DNA of 64,000 nucleotides from Anastrepha obliqua (lineage: Eukaryota > Arthropoda > Insecta > Diptera > Tephritidae), in the NCBI RefSeq assembly GCF_027943255.1, contig NC_072897.1:40274044-40338043 (forward strand). Direction: 5' to 3'. Below the pieces are notes generated by a model. It saw nothing but the letters and a program-made list of their open reading frames with translations, had not been told where the DNA came from and searched no databases. The translations under genes and the position numbers were made by a program. This document shows, piece after piece, positions 10,007 to 21,418 of the stretch. How positions within the stretch are numbered: the stretch's first letter is position 1; each line of letters begins with the position of its first letter.

Positions 10007-10164
10007 CGTGACCGAAACTCTAACCCAATTACACATATGCACTCGTATTTGTTTGAAAATCGACTTTTTTTGTGGTTCTCCGTCACCTTTGGAAAATGTG
10101 TAAACAGTAAGCAAACTTTATTCAAATATTTTCCCTCATTTTTGCATCAGTAAAATTAAACAAA

Positions 10165-10470
10165 CGCCGTAGCCGAATGGGTTGGTGTGTGACTACTATT
10201 CAGAATTCACAGAGAGAACGTCAGTTCGAATCTCGGTGAAAACACCAAAATTAAGGAAGACTATTTTTCTAATAGCGGTCGTCCCTCAGCAGGCAATGGC
10301 AAAACACCGAGTGTATTTCTGCCATGAAAAAAAGCTCCTTATAAACATATCATAAAATAAAATAAAATAACTGTATAAAAAAATTTTTTTCTTGTGATTC
10401 GAACCAAGGATTTTGGATCGGAAGCTCACATTGCTAGTCGCTCGGCTACCGTGCCATGCTATCGCCGCTG
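10165..10470 (+). mobile_element. Composite SINE with inverted tRNA-like ends, copy 1
   Basis: The unit starts with the same tRNA-like head as the SINE at 2408-2690 (GCCGTAGCCGAATGGGTTGG, box B-like GTTCGAATC) and a shortened body, then AATAAAATAAAATAAC. It ends with a second, different tRNA-like module in inverse orientation (minus-strand GGTAGCCGAGCGACTAGC and GGTTCGAATCACAAG, 10391-10470). The whole unit recurs in reverse at 43136-43433. Confidence 0.75.
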
Positions 10471-10687
10471 GCCTAAAAGTTATTTAGTTCGTCGCTACGT
10501 TTATATCAACATATAATATAACGCTTCGTAGCCGTAGCCAAGAGGGTCGCTTTTTCGTTTCACTTTTCCTCAAATCACTCCCAACGATTCTAAAGAAGTT
10601 TTCACTTCAAAAACTAATTACTCAAAAAACGCTGTTGGACGTGTCGGTCAATTTTGCATTTTTGTATTGGGACAGGGAACGTGTTAA

Positions 10688-11074
10688 AATACAGTTTTTG
10701 AATAGTTTTTATTGATTCGGAGCGCGTTTAGTTTGCTATCGATTCCATACAATAACATTTTTTGTCATTTACTTTTTACGACAACTAATAGCTTATTTTC
10801 GAAGTGATTTCAGCAAATAGGTACATCATTAATCCTTAACCAATTAAATACCTTAAATACATTGTTGTTTTAATATAGATCTATGTATATGACTCTTTAC
10901 AGCATATAATTGAAAAAAATATTTTTCAAGATATTACATCAGTAATTATCTTTTGTTTCTAAATGGTAAGTATTTACATATTTTTAACTGCGGCACATAC
11001 TAATAATATGACAATTTGTGGATAGGTAATCATACATATAGAACTGAGTAAATTTTCACAAAAATTATAAAGTC
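10688..11074 (+). other. Helitron leader upstream of RepHel
   Basis: AT-rich sequence between the right TTAA of the piggyBac-like element and the RepHel start codon. It is the resumed 5' part of the Helitron at 8145-18338 and has no gene. A promoter for RepHel may lie here or upstream, but no convincing motif was found. Confidence 0.5.
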
Positions 11075-13727
11075 ATGGCTGGAAGACGTCGTCGTTCGAA
11101 CATAGGTCGTAGTACAGTGGATGCCAGAAGACTACGTTCAGCAAGAGATGAAAAATCGTCAACGGAACGTGAGGCTCGCCGCAGTCAGATGCGGGATAGA
11201 TATAGAGCTGAGAGAGAGAGGGAATCTTCAGTAGAGCGTCAGGTTCGTTGCAGCCGGGATCGAGATAGGCATACGGTTCAGAGGGACAGAGAATCGTCAG
11301 CAGAGCGTGAGGCTCGACTCAGTCAGCTTCGGGATAGATATAGAGCTCAGAGAGAGGGAGAATCTTTAAGAGAGCGTGAGCTTCGCCGCACCCGAGATAA
11401 GGACAGACATCGAATAAAGAGAGCCAGAGAATCATCAGCACGAGTTACTAATTCATGGGTGAGTAAAGAAAATTCGGCCATGAATTATGATCCTTCGATT
11501 TCTTACAAGGACGACCGAATAGTATCAATAGGTACTATGTCAGTAGTGTGTGAACATTGTTTCGCATTGAAATTCAAGGACGAATCGAAAGGTATGTGTT
11601 GTTTACAAGGAAAAGTCAAATTAGAAGAAATTCTCCCTCCACCTGAACCACTTCACTCTCTTCTTACGGGTGATCATCAGAAATCTAATCATTTCATGCG
11701 CTATATACGCCATTACAATAACGCATTTCAAATGACCTCTTTTAAGAGTAAGCAAGTCGTTGAGCGTGGCTTCATGCCTACATTTAAAATTCAAGGGCAA
11801 GTATACCACTTAGCTGGGAGCTTGCTACCACTTCGACCCGATGATCACAAATTCCTGCAAATATATTTTATTGCAGATCCAGATACACAAGCATCTACGA
11901 GGTGTTCAAGTGTTGCACGGCCAATTGATAGAGATTTGATTAGATCTCTCCAAGATATGTTACATTCTCATAATTGCTACATACAGTCTTTCAAAACTGC
12001 GATTGAGAGTGTTCCAGCAGATACTCCTGACTTTAATGTCGTAATCCATGCAAATAAAGTTCCTGTTGGAGAACACAGAGGACGATACAATGCGCCTTCC
12101 ACGAGTGAAGTAGCAGTGGTGATAGCCGGACAGCAATTTGACAAAAGAGATATTGTATTGCATAGTCGTGATGATAATTTGCAAAAAATTTCAGAGTTAC
12201 ACAGATCTTATGACAGCTTACAATATCCTTTGATGCTATGTCGTGGAGAAAATGGTTATGCTATTAATATTTCTCAAGTTGACCCAATCGGTGGTACACC
12301 TCTGCGTAAAACAGTGTCATGTATGAACTACTATTGCTACCGTATAATGACAAGACGTAATGATTTCAACACTTTGCTTAGATATGGAATGTTAACAAAC
12401 CAATACTTGGTAGATCAATATGCTAAAATTGAATCTGAGAGATTGGCCTACATCCGTAATAATCAAAATAAATTGAGAGCCGAAAATTACGTTCATCTTC
12501 AGGATGCTTTACAGGCGAATGAACACCACAACGGCATTGGGCAGTTGGTTATACTACCTTCATCATTCACAGGTGGACCTCGATATTTACACGAAAAATC
12601 GCAAGACGCCATGGCTTACGTCAGAAAGTACGGCAAACCTGATTTATTTATAACTGCAACATGTAACCCAAATTGGTCGGAAATCAGAGAAAATATTAAC
12701 ACCAATTCACCACAAGACAGATACGATATAGTTAACAGAGTCTTCCATTTAAAAGTACAGAAAATTCTGCACCTCATTAACAAATCTCATATATTCGGTC
12801 CGCCGCACTGTCATATGTACACAATAGAATGGCAGAAGCGTGGCTTGCCACATGTACACCTGCTGGTGTGGTTAGTGAACAAAATTAGACCAAACCAAAT
12901 TGACAGGGTTATTTCAGCTGAATTACCGGATAAAGATGAAGATCCTATCCTATACGAAATCGTAAAGAAACATATGGTACACGGCCCTTGCGGGACTTTA
13001 AACCCGAATTCTCCATGTATGCGAGATTCTAAATGCACCAAAAAATTTCCGAAGTTGTTCCAAACTCAAACAATTACTAGCGATGATGGATACCCCAAAT
13101 ATCGTCGACGATCGCCAGAAGGGGGTGGGCAAATTGCTACCGTCCGAAACATTGATATTGACAACCGATGGATCGTTCCCTATAATCCGCTCCTTTTGAA
13201 AATTTTTGATGCCCACATCAACGTGGAGTTGTGCAATTCAATAAAGTCAATCCAATATGTTACTAAGTATATTAATAAAGGCAGTGATCAAGCCACTTTC
13301 AGCATACAATCACCAAATGAAGTGGAAATATATCAGTCTGGACGTTACATCTGCAGCTCTGAAGCTGTATGGAGGATTTTATCATTCGAAGTGCACGACC
13401 GGTCTCCCACAATTGTCCACCTTGCAGTTCATTTAGAAAATGCACAAAGGGTGTATTTTACTGAGAACAATATACAAGAAGTTATTAATAACCCGCCGGA
13501 TACAACATTGACAGCATTCTTCAAGTTATGTGCTCAAGATGATTTCGCGAAAACACTGACATATGACAGAGTTCCAAGTTACTATACATGGAACCAGAGT
13601 TCTAAAGCTTTTCAACGGCGAAAAAAAGGTACTGCGGTTGATGGTTTCCCCGGAGTAAAAAAAACGGATGCTCTTGGCAGAGTCTATGTGATTCATCCCA
13701 ACAACAGCGAATGCTTTTATCTGAGAA
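11075..13727 (+). pseudogene. Helitron RepHel, N-terminal two-thirds
   Basis: This encodes the HUH replication initiator part of a Helitron transposase. Residues about 1-130 hold four imperfect repeats of an Arg/Glu-rich unit (ERExRxSQxRDRYRAxRE). Next comes a Cys motif (CEHCFALKF, GMCC, residues about 155-180). Then come Rep motifs: FITATCNPNWSEI, the two-histidine motif in LPHVHLLVWL, and the tyrosine motif YVTKYINKG. Open from start to insertion. The inserted Helitron at 13728-16195 splits the codon series after CFYLR. The reading frame matches exactly across the 2468-bp insert, so both halves form one gene of about 1508 codons, close to the usual length. Broken by the insertion and by a stop in the second part. 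Confidence 0.93.
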
Positions 13728-13904
13728 CTAGCAAACCCGGCCCCCTTCGCTGGGCACACTAAAATAGAATAGATATGGTTTAGAACAGAAAATATATGGT
13801 TTTCATATTATTTATTTGTTTATTCTTTATTCAAGCGCTTTGGCATAAACAATATTTTTTGTTTTTCTATTTGTTTTTGAGTAAATATAAAATATAAATT
13901 GAAA

Positions 13905-13977
13905 ATCAGGAAAAAAGAAGATTGTTTTTAAATTTCAAATCAACGCATATGAATAAACAATCGTCTTTTTTCCTGAT
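13905..13977. repeat. Internal hairpin of the nested Helitron
   Basis: ATCAGGAAAAAAGAAGATTG.. (13905-13927) is the reverse complement of 13955-13977 with one mismatch, and weaker complementarity continues outward. The 27-base loop is AT-rich. Confidence 0.8.
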
Positions 13978-14429
13978 CATCCATGAATTTTTCGTTTCAA
14001 TTTATATGTTTTATTAAGCATTGGAGCTTTTTTAACCATTATCCATTTATATTTAAAAAAAAAAAAACGAAAAAAATTGTTTTTTCCACGAACACATAAT
14101 TTCATTCGGATTTCACATTAAATTCTCAAATTTCGTAAGAAATTATTCACTGTTCCAAAATCCACTCCAAAAAAATTCACAAACAATTTTTACATGTGCA
14201 CTTACGTTTTTTCCTTATGGCATCCAAATCAGAAAGAAATATTGACACACTGTAACTAACACTGTCAATTTGACAGTTCAGTTCCGCCCCAAGCGTTAAA
14301 AAAGTAAGCGACATTATGGCTGGCTCAAAAGAACGCTGTACCCGTTGCCACTGCTCCGAATTACAACCAAACTTTACGAAACCCATTTTCAATACTTACT
14401 TAACAATGTGCATAAGTTTGGTTTAATTC

Positions 14430-15945
14430 GGTGCAAAGACACGGCGGGTCCACGTTTTGGCATATATTTCGAGACCCTAGTCATCAATAGGTATGAAAAT
14501 TACCCCGTATTAAAGCACTTATCAACAGCTTTCATTTGATACCTATATTGTACATACACAACCAAAGGTTACCCGGGTCCACGTTTTGACCTATATCTCG
14601 AGACCCCAGTCACGTAGCGGCATGAAAAATACTCTGTACTAAGGCATTCACCAACAGCTTCAATTTGATATCCATATTGTACAAACACATTCTAGGCTCC
14701 ACGTTTTGGTCTCTATCTCGAGATCCTAGTCACGGAGCGGCATGAAAAATACTCTGAACTAAAGCATTCACCAACAGCTTCCATTTGATACCCATATTGT
14801 ACATACACGTCCGAAGGTTACCCGGGTCCACGTTTTGACCTATATCTCGAGACCCTAGTCATGAATAGGTATGAAAATTACCCCGTATTAAAGCACTTAT
14901 CAACAGCATTCATTTGATACCCATATTGTACAAATACATTCTAGGGTCCACGATTTGGTCTCTATCTCGAGACCCTAGTCACGGAGCGGATGGAAATACT
15001 CTGAACTAAAGCATTCACCAACAGCTTCCATTTGATACCCATATTGTACATACACATCCAAAGGTTACCCGGGTCCACGTTTTGACCTATATCTCGAGAC
15101 CCTAGTCATCAATAGGTATCCAAACTATACGGAAACTATCTTCAATACCTCCTTAACAATGTGTGTAAGTTTGGTTTAATTCGGTGCAAAGACACGGCGG
15201 GTCCACGTTTTGGCATATATTTCCAGATCCCAGTCATCAATAGGTATGAAAATTACCCCGTATTAAAGCACTTATCAACAGCTTTCATTTGATATCCATA
15301 TTGTACAAACACATTCTAGGGTCCACGTTTTGGTCTCTATCTCGAGACCCTAGTCACGGAGCGGATGGAAATACTCTGAACTAAAGCATTCACCAACAGC
15401 TTCCATTTGATACCCATATTTTACATACACATCCTAGGGTTACCCGGGTCCACGTTTTGACCTATATCTCGGGACCCTATCTACCAACAGGTATCCAAAC
15501 TATACGGAAACCATCTTCAATACCTCCTTAAAAATGTGTGTAAGTTTGGTTTAATTCGGTGCAAAGACACGGCGGGTCCACGTTTTGGCATATATTTCCA
15601 GATCCTAGTCATCAATAGGTATGAAAATTACCCCGTACTAAAGCACTTATCAACAGCTTTCATTTGATATCCATATTGTACAAACACATTCTAGGGTCCA
15701 CGTTTTGGTCTCTATCTCGAGACCCTAGTCACGGAGCGGATGGAAATACTCTGAACTAAAGCATTCACCAACAGCTTCCATTTGATACCCATATTTTACA
15801 TACACATCCTAGGGTTACCCGGGTCCACGTTTTGACCTATATCTCGAGCCCTATCCACCAATAGGTATCCAAACTATACGGAAACCATCTTCAATACCTT
15901 CTTAACTATGTGTGTAAGTTTGGTTTAATTCGGTGCAGACACGGC
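14430..15945. repeat. Minisatellite array, about 130-bp units
   Basis: About eleven diverged units share CCACGTTTTGRCCTATATCTCGAGACCCTAGTC, quoted here as a consensus in two overlapping parts: CCACGTTTTG..CTATATCTC and CGAGACCCTAGTCA. Other shared motifs are TACTCTGAACTAAAGCATTCACC and CCCATATTGTACA. Two to three larger repeats of about 360 bp carry an extra GTGCAAAGACACGGCGGGTC segment, so there is higher-order structure. The same unit is found at 1723-2290. Confidence 0.9.
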
Positions 15946-16195
15946 CGTTTAGCGAACACACACAAAAAGTTGACTTTATTTTATATATAAGATTTTTTTC
16001 AGTTTGTGTCCGAAAAATCCAAATATCTTACGGAACCCTATTTTTTTCCAAAATAAAATGCAATCCATGTTACTCTTGGATAATGTAGTTTTCGAATGGT
16101 GAAAGAATTTTTAAAATCGGTCCAGTAGTTTTTGAGCCTATTCGTTACAAACAAACAAACAAACAAAGTTTTCCTCTTTATAATATTAGTATAGA

Positions 16196-18066
16196 TGCTA
16201 CTTCATATTGTAAAAGGCCCGACATCCTTTGCTCACCTAAGAACTTTACAAGGTGTTGTTTACAATACTTATCAAGCAGCATGCAAAGCTATGGGGCTCT
16301 TGGAAGACGATTCTCACTGGGAAAATACATTATCAGAAGCAGCTGTTTGTAGTTCAGCTACATCATTAAGATATTTATTTGCCGTCATAGTAGTGTTTTG
16401 TCAAGTAACTGATTCTGTTAGTCTATGGAATAAATTTCAAGAAAATATGGCCAGTGATATTCTGATTCGGCGACGGCATGAGTCAAACTCTGTTGATGTA
16501 CAATATGACCAAAACATATTTGACGAAGCATTATTTGAATTAAACAAAATAGTGCAATTACTTTCGGGTAAAACGATCAAGGATTTTGGGCTGCCGATGC
16601 CAGCTAATACTACTAACTCTGATTTAACTAATAGTGCCGAGTACACAAGAGAAACATCATACGATCAAACGAGACTTTTACAAAATATAGCTCAAGATGA
16701 GCCACGATTAAACATCGATCAGAAAAAAGTATTCACTGCATTACTATCAACAATTGATAACAATGAAGGGAAATTGTTTTTCCTTGATGCCCCAGGAGGC
16801 ACAGGAAAAACATTTTTAATCAATCTGCTTTTAAAAAAAGTGAGATCTACCGGAAAAATTGCGTTAGCTGTTGCGTCATCCGGCATTGCCGCTACTCTTT
16901 TGGAAGGAGGCCGAACCGCACACTCTACATTCAAGCTCCCGCTGAAAATCGCAACCGATGATGATAACAGCGTCTGTAGTGTTTCTAGATAGAGCAATAC
17001 AGGAAAATTGATGCGTGACTGCTCATTAATAGTCTGGGACGAAGCTACCATGTCAAACAAGACGTCTGTGGAAGCACTGGATAGGACAATGCGCGATTTG
17101 CGCAACAAAAATTCACCTATGGGTGGATGTACAATTCTGTTCTCAGGAGATTTCCGTCAAATCCTACCAGTTGTGACTCGAGGAACACGTGCTGACGAAA
17201 TAAATGCTTCGCTAAAAAGATCCCACCTTTGGTCGCATGTCAATAAATTAGATCTTAAAACTAATATGAGGGTTTCGTCATCTTCACGTGAGAACAGGCT
17301 ATTTCCAGAGATGCTGCTAAAAGTTGGCAATGGAGAATTAATACAAAGTGAGGGAAGGATTAACCTAGAAAACCTTTGTGTTTTGATAGACAACATCCAA
17401 GAGTTAGTCAACAATGTCTATCCTGACATTGATAACATAAGTTATAAGACAATATCTTGGTTTAAAGAAAGAGCTATTCTGTCACCAACTAACGAACAAG
17501 TAGATAAAGTAAATAACTTGATTATTTCAAAGATTGATGCGCCGACGAAAATATACTACTCGGTCGATACTGTTCTCGATTTGGAAGAAGCTGTTCAATT
17601 TCCTACAGAATTTCTAAATTCTTTGAACCCGTCTGGACTCCCTCCTCACAAAATGGAGCTGAAAATAGGTTGTCCTGTTATTTTATTAAGAAACCTAAGT
17701 CCACCTAAACTTTGCAATGGCACGCGTTTGCTGGTAAAATCACTGAAAACTTTCATAATAGAGTGCACAATACTCACAGGATGTGGTACCGGAGAAGATG
17801 TATTGATTCCCCGAATCCCTCTGATACCATCGGATCTACCATTCCAATTTAAACGCTTACAATTTCCGGTAAAGACATCTTTTGCAATGACCATTAATAA
17901 ATCTCAGGGTCAAACCTTCAACGTTGCAGGCTTAGATTTGAGTGTTGACTGTTTTTCACATGGCCAACTGTATGTCGCTCTTTCAAGAGTAACCTCTAGA
18001 GAAAACATGTTTGTATTGTCTAATGACAAGAAGGCTATGAACGTTGTATATAAAGACATTCTGTAA
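16196..18066 (+). pseudogene. Helitron RepHel, C-terminal helicase part
   Basis: This is the Pif1-family helicase half of RepHel, in frame with the part ending at 13727. It starts in LLHIVKGPTSFAHLRTLQGV. Walker A is APGGTGKTF (about 16789-16815), Walker B is LIVWDEA (about 17025-17045), then GDFRQILPVV, and near the end KSQGQTF and VALSRV. A TAG at 16990-16992 interrupts the frame just before SNTGKLMRDC; it could be a CAG-to-TAG change because the surrounding frame is open on both sides. The end at 18066 lies 272 bases before the Helitron 3' terminus. Apart from that stop and the insertion the gene looks little decayed. Confidence 0.93.
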
Positions 18067-18338
18067 TATAGTAATTGTTGTAAAAATAAAATAAACACAT
18101 ATGTAAAAATGCAAAAAGTTAATATGCAAAAATGTAGGGTATGAATTTAGATATCCCAAAGATAACAGGAAATCTTCATGATATAAAAAAAGGGGAATTG
18201 TTTTACTCCAAATTTAACGCGTGCGGGCCACGGGCAGTAATGAATAAGCCACAACTACTGGATCGATTTTAATAATTTTTTCAGTGAGTGACATAGGGTA
18301 TATATTTTATACCCGTGCGAAGCTGGGCGGGTTGCTAG
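18067..18338 (+). other. Helitron 3' untranslated region and terminus
   Basis: This begins after the RepHel stop and has an AATAAAATAAAC tract near 18085. It ends with the hairpin-CTAG terminus at 18311-18338. Host DNA resumes with TCACATATATT. Confidence 0.85.
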
Positions 18339-19087
18339 TCACATATATTATGTTAGTTATATTTGTGCAAAAGTTCAATTGCATCTTCAATTCTTATAGT
18401 GTTACAAATGTATGTATGTGCACACGCACTGCAGCAACAATGACCTATCTAACGACGCATTGCCTTATCATGTTTATGTACATTTGAATATGCATTTTTT
18501 GTTCCTTTGCCAAACGAAATTTTTTTCAATTTACATATGTATATTACAGGGAATAATTCATATATGTATGCTTTTTTTAGATCGTATAAAAGTTTGAAAT
18601 TTAAAATAATTAAATAAAAGAAAACTTCAAAGAAACGTATTTGCATACATATATGGGACAACTAAGTTCTATTGTATCTTTAATAAATATAGTGTTGCAC
18701 GCATATTTATGCACTGAAGCAACATGATCTACCTCACGAGCATCGCCTTATCATATTTCATGCAATAATTGGGGAGTAAATATTCGAATGATCGAATTCC
18801 TGCAAGTGCTAAAACAATTTCTACTGCATATGCATCGACGTATTTGCATGTGCGTATATGCACACTTGATGCCCTAACTATGTATGTAGGTTCAATTGAT
18901 CAAATCAAAAAATTCTTTATAGAAAACGCTTCATTACCAGGCACACAGGAAGATGGCATATGCAAATATAAATATGCGAATTGAATTCAAGCAAAACAAT
19001 GCTTATTAATATACACATATGCATGTACATACAACCGCACACACAGGGCACTCACTTTATTCCTCAAAATGCGTATGTCGTTCAAAG
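18339..19087. other. Flank between Helitron and tandem array; no gene
   Basis: AT-rich with ATATGTATG-type simple stretches. It contains one arm of a 50-bp inverted repeat (18918-18967). It is present once, to the left of the first tandem copy, so it gives the undisturbed left flank of the array. Confidence 0.6.
18918..18967 (+). repeat. Left arm of a perfect 50-bp inverted repeat
   Basis: This 50-base stretch (contains CATTACCAGGCACACAGGA) is exactly inverted at 19925-19974. Weaker complementarity extends some tens of bases on both sides. The left arm lies outside the triplicated unit and the right arm inside it, so only the right arm was copied (again near 32746 and 47464). A foldback-like element of about 1.1 kb is possible. 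Confidence 0.85.
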
Positions 19088-21418
19088 CTAAAATTCTATG
19101 CCTAGCGACTACAAGAACAAAATGCAGTCATAGCCGCAGGCGTAGCGGCCATCATTCTAGTTGCCATGGTGCTGAACAGCTCAAAATAGTCGGGACGGCG
19201 CTGAATAGTTTCAACAAAAACTCATCATCAAAAAATTCATTGATAAATTCGAGCTCATTAGTAGCAAAGTATTTTCATTCATAAAACGAGCCACCATATG
19301 CCAATTTTCTCGACCATTCGAAAATAGTCAATATTGGAATATTTCGCGTAGAATTATTTGCCAATATTTGAAAAATCTTGAATTTTTGTCAAGTCGAGTG
19401 CCCGCGGCTTCCTACATATGTATGCATCAATATATGTATGTAAATATGTCTTTCTAAATGCTCGGCAGCCGCAGCTGCTGTGCGTCAAGTGCGCGCATGA
19501 GCATACAGTAACTTGCAGAAAAAAACATAAGTAGCTTATAAAAAAGTTGTCCGACACAGAACATTCAATACTAGAAGTAAATTTCAAAACAATTATTTTT
19601 TGTTCTCTGATAGTAGGTAAATAGTTAATTAGTATATTACTTTACGTATGTAGTTCTTCAATTGATAAAAAGTGCACAAAATATATGCATATATCTCCAA
19701 AGTTAGAAACATATATTACTCTAACATCAGAGCATTTGAAGGTGCCTCTACACATTTCAAGGTTACTGTACATACAATGCTGTGCCTATGAATGTGCGCT
19801 GCGCCTATGAATGCACGCTGGATTTCTTAAGAAGTTTTACCGTTTTATTTTGAGCTGTGGCAGGTGAGCATACATACATACAGCATATACATATGCGCAT
19901 ATGTATATAAATTCACAAATTTACATTTGCATATGCCATCTTCCTGTGTGCCTGGTAATGAAGCGTTTTCTATAGAGGATTTTGGTTCAGTTGAAGGGAA
20001 TTCAACAAAGTTTTACAGACACCAGACAGACAGACATAACATATGTATATAATTTTGGATGATTAGGAAAAAAATCAAATATATTATATGTAGGTCATAT
20101 TAAAAAGCTACCTTAACATTCTTTGCTTCTAATCACCAACAAATTCTTATCGATTGCTGCTAAATTTACATAATTCAGCCCCTTAATGTTAACATTTGTT
20201 GAAAAATGTGTCTGTGGTGATTAGTCTTCGCGAAACGAGTACCCCTCGAAATTCCATACGTTCCTGTCATTGAGACTTCTCTATACTTTAACGTTCTCTG
20301 TATCAAGCCAACACGAAGCTCAAATGAAATTCTCGAATTCCGCTCAAACTTTTCAAACGTCTTTTTCCAGAAGAAATGGGTCTTCCCTGCTGCGTAAATT
20401 TGCCAGAATCCGTCTACGCATAGTCCTAAAATGTCAATAAATACACAATTATTCGTGTTCTTAAGAAATTTTTACCCAAAACATATTACTTCTTCATTTT
20501 CGCGCTTTTTTTGCAATATACCTATGTATATAAAATAATTAATTCCTCTTCCATATTTTTCGTTTTGTGAGTTGCTCAGAAGTAGATCACTAATTAATGA
20601 CTTTTTTTAGACTAATCACGTAAGATTGCTTATTGAATTGCAACTAGTCTCAAAATCAAATTTCACCACGAAAAGTCTCAATAAGTGACTTGAGACTGCT
20701 TACAGAATTCGGGCATAAGTACACTAAGCAGAGCAAACAAACACATTTGATGTACGACAGCATAACCACGGCCTGTGCTGAAATTTTATTTGGCGAACAC
20801 CGTGCAATTGTTATTGCACTACGAAGAAAGACAGCGGGCTTGTTTGAGTTACAATCACAATCGTGTGTTGCATGATTTTTTAAAATATAATGTTCAATGT
20901 GAAATTTTGGCAACTTTGGCAAAAGTATAGCGCTCCTACGCTATTGTTGCACGCAAAGACTTTCAAATATTTGTAATAAAACTTTTGTTTGTATGATTCT
21001 CTTTTCTTTATCATTAATTTATTGTCATTTATTTCATTTCATTACTCTAGTAAATCACCGTGAATAAGGAAATTATAAAGAAAAATATTTATTGAAAACT
21101 TTATTACTTTTATATGCGTATTCACATTCACCTTTCTATGCGAAATAAGTACCGAACATCAGAAATGTATCAGGTTAGAATTTGCAACAATGTTGCAACT
21201 GTGCTGCAATACTGTCGGTTTTATTACGTGATTCGAATAAGCCCACGAATAGCACTGCGATATTGGTCACATCTTAGCTTCTGCACATCATGGAGTGGTA
21301 ATAGAATAGACTTTTGCTGATGGAGGCAAAATTCGTTGTTGTTAATGTGTCTCATGACCGACAAACAAAGCTCTATTGTAATTATTTAAAACACAGCCCG
21401 AGGGCCAAGATTTACTCT
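19088..21418. other. Unidentified segment of unit A
   Basis: About 2.3 kb without a gene I can name. A frame of 72 codons at 19069-19284 is open in all copies, and on the other strand a short frame reads ELEFINEFFDDEFLLKLF, which may be a TE protein scrap. A TATA-like CTTATAAAAAAG lies at about 19537. At 20271-20300 is a hAT-like end, and an AG splice-like site precedes GAAGAAATGG near 20370. The open frames at 19864-20052, 20690-20875 and 21114-21320 show no motifs and are probably chance. Confidence 0.5.
20271..20300 (-). repeat. 30-bp hAT-like terminal sequence in unit A
   Basis: On the minus strand this starts CAGAGAACGTTAAAG and matches 5963-5992 base for base. It probably marks the right end of a hAT-like element whose left end was not found. 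Copies lie at 33091-33120 and 47810-47839. Confidence 0.6.

Larger units (their letters stand above)
9291..10608 (-). mobile_element. Non-autonomous Helentron-like element, copy 1
   Basis: The left end carries a perfect terminal hairpin, GTCTAACGGTTAGAC (9294-9308), then GAAGTGAAACCTTC (9315-9328). The right end has the inverse motif GAAGTTTTCACTTC (10595-10608). Paired subterminal repeats plus a 3' hairpin fit Helentrons (Helitron2). Inside, on the minus strand, only the first codons and the last (endonuclease) part of the Helentron protein remain, joined by deletion. A composite SINE unit sits near the right end. It is structurally equivalent to the element at 42438-43710. Confidence 0.7.
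8786..10687. mobile_element. piggyBac-like non-autonomous element with TTAA ends
   Basis: TTAA at 8786-8789 is followed by CACGTTCCCTGTC. At the other end GACAGGGAACGTG (10671-10683) is followed by TTAA (10684-10687), so a 13-bp perfect terminal inverted repeat is flanked by the TTAA duplication typical of piggyBac. No piggyBac transposase remains. The interior is mostly a later Helentron-like insertion (9291-10608), and the left end is present twice because of the local tandem duplication. Confidence 0.75.
13728..16195 (-). mobile_element. Non-autonomous Helitron nested in RepHel
   Basis: On the minus strand it begins TCTATACTAATATTATAAAG (ending at 16195) and terminates with a GC-rich hairpin region (GCCCAGCGAAGGGGGCCGGG) and TTTGCTAG at 13728. 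The flanks are A on the left (13727) and T on the right (16196), the canonical A|T Helitron target. It has no coding capacity; the interior is a 23-bp hairpin and a large minisatellite. Its 5' end differs from that of the host Helitron, so it is another family, moved by a helper elsewhere. Confidence 0.92.
8145..18338 (+). mobile_element. Near-complete Helitron with nested insertions
   Basis: The 5' end is TCACTACATATTATAAAACA, preceded by A. The next bases (AAGTCGCTTTTTCTGTCCC, then AACTACGCAACGGATTTTG) are typical of insect Helitron 5' ends. The 3' end is a short GC-rich hairpin (CCCGTGCGAAGCTGGGCGGG) followed by TTGCTAG at 18338 and then T, which fits rolling-circle insertion between A and T. 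The RepHel gene runs in the same direction. Without the two large insertions (8786-10687 and 13728-16195) it would be about 5.8 kb, a usual autonomous size. It is inactivated by one Helitron insertion and one nonsense codon. Confidence 0.85.

Noticed and set aside
10391..10470. Possible functional tRNA gene
   Set aside because: Box-like motifs exist, but the sequence is part of a repeated SINE unit, is attached to A/T-rich tails, and I could not fold a full acceptor stem.
14430..15945. CRISPR-like array
   Set aside because: Units are about 130 bp, diverged, without constant spacers, inside a eukaryotic Helitron.
19354..19587. 77-codon minus-strand open frame, repeated in all units
   Set aside because: It repeats only because the unit is triplicated; composition and lack of motifs suggest chance, and it spans simple-sequence stretches.
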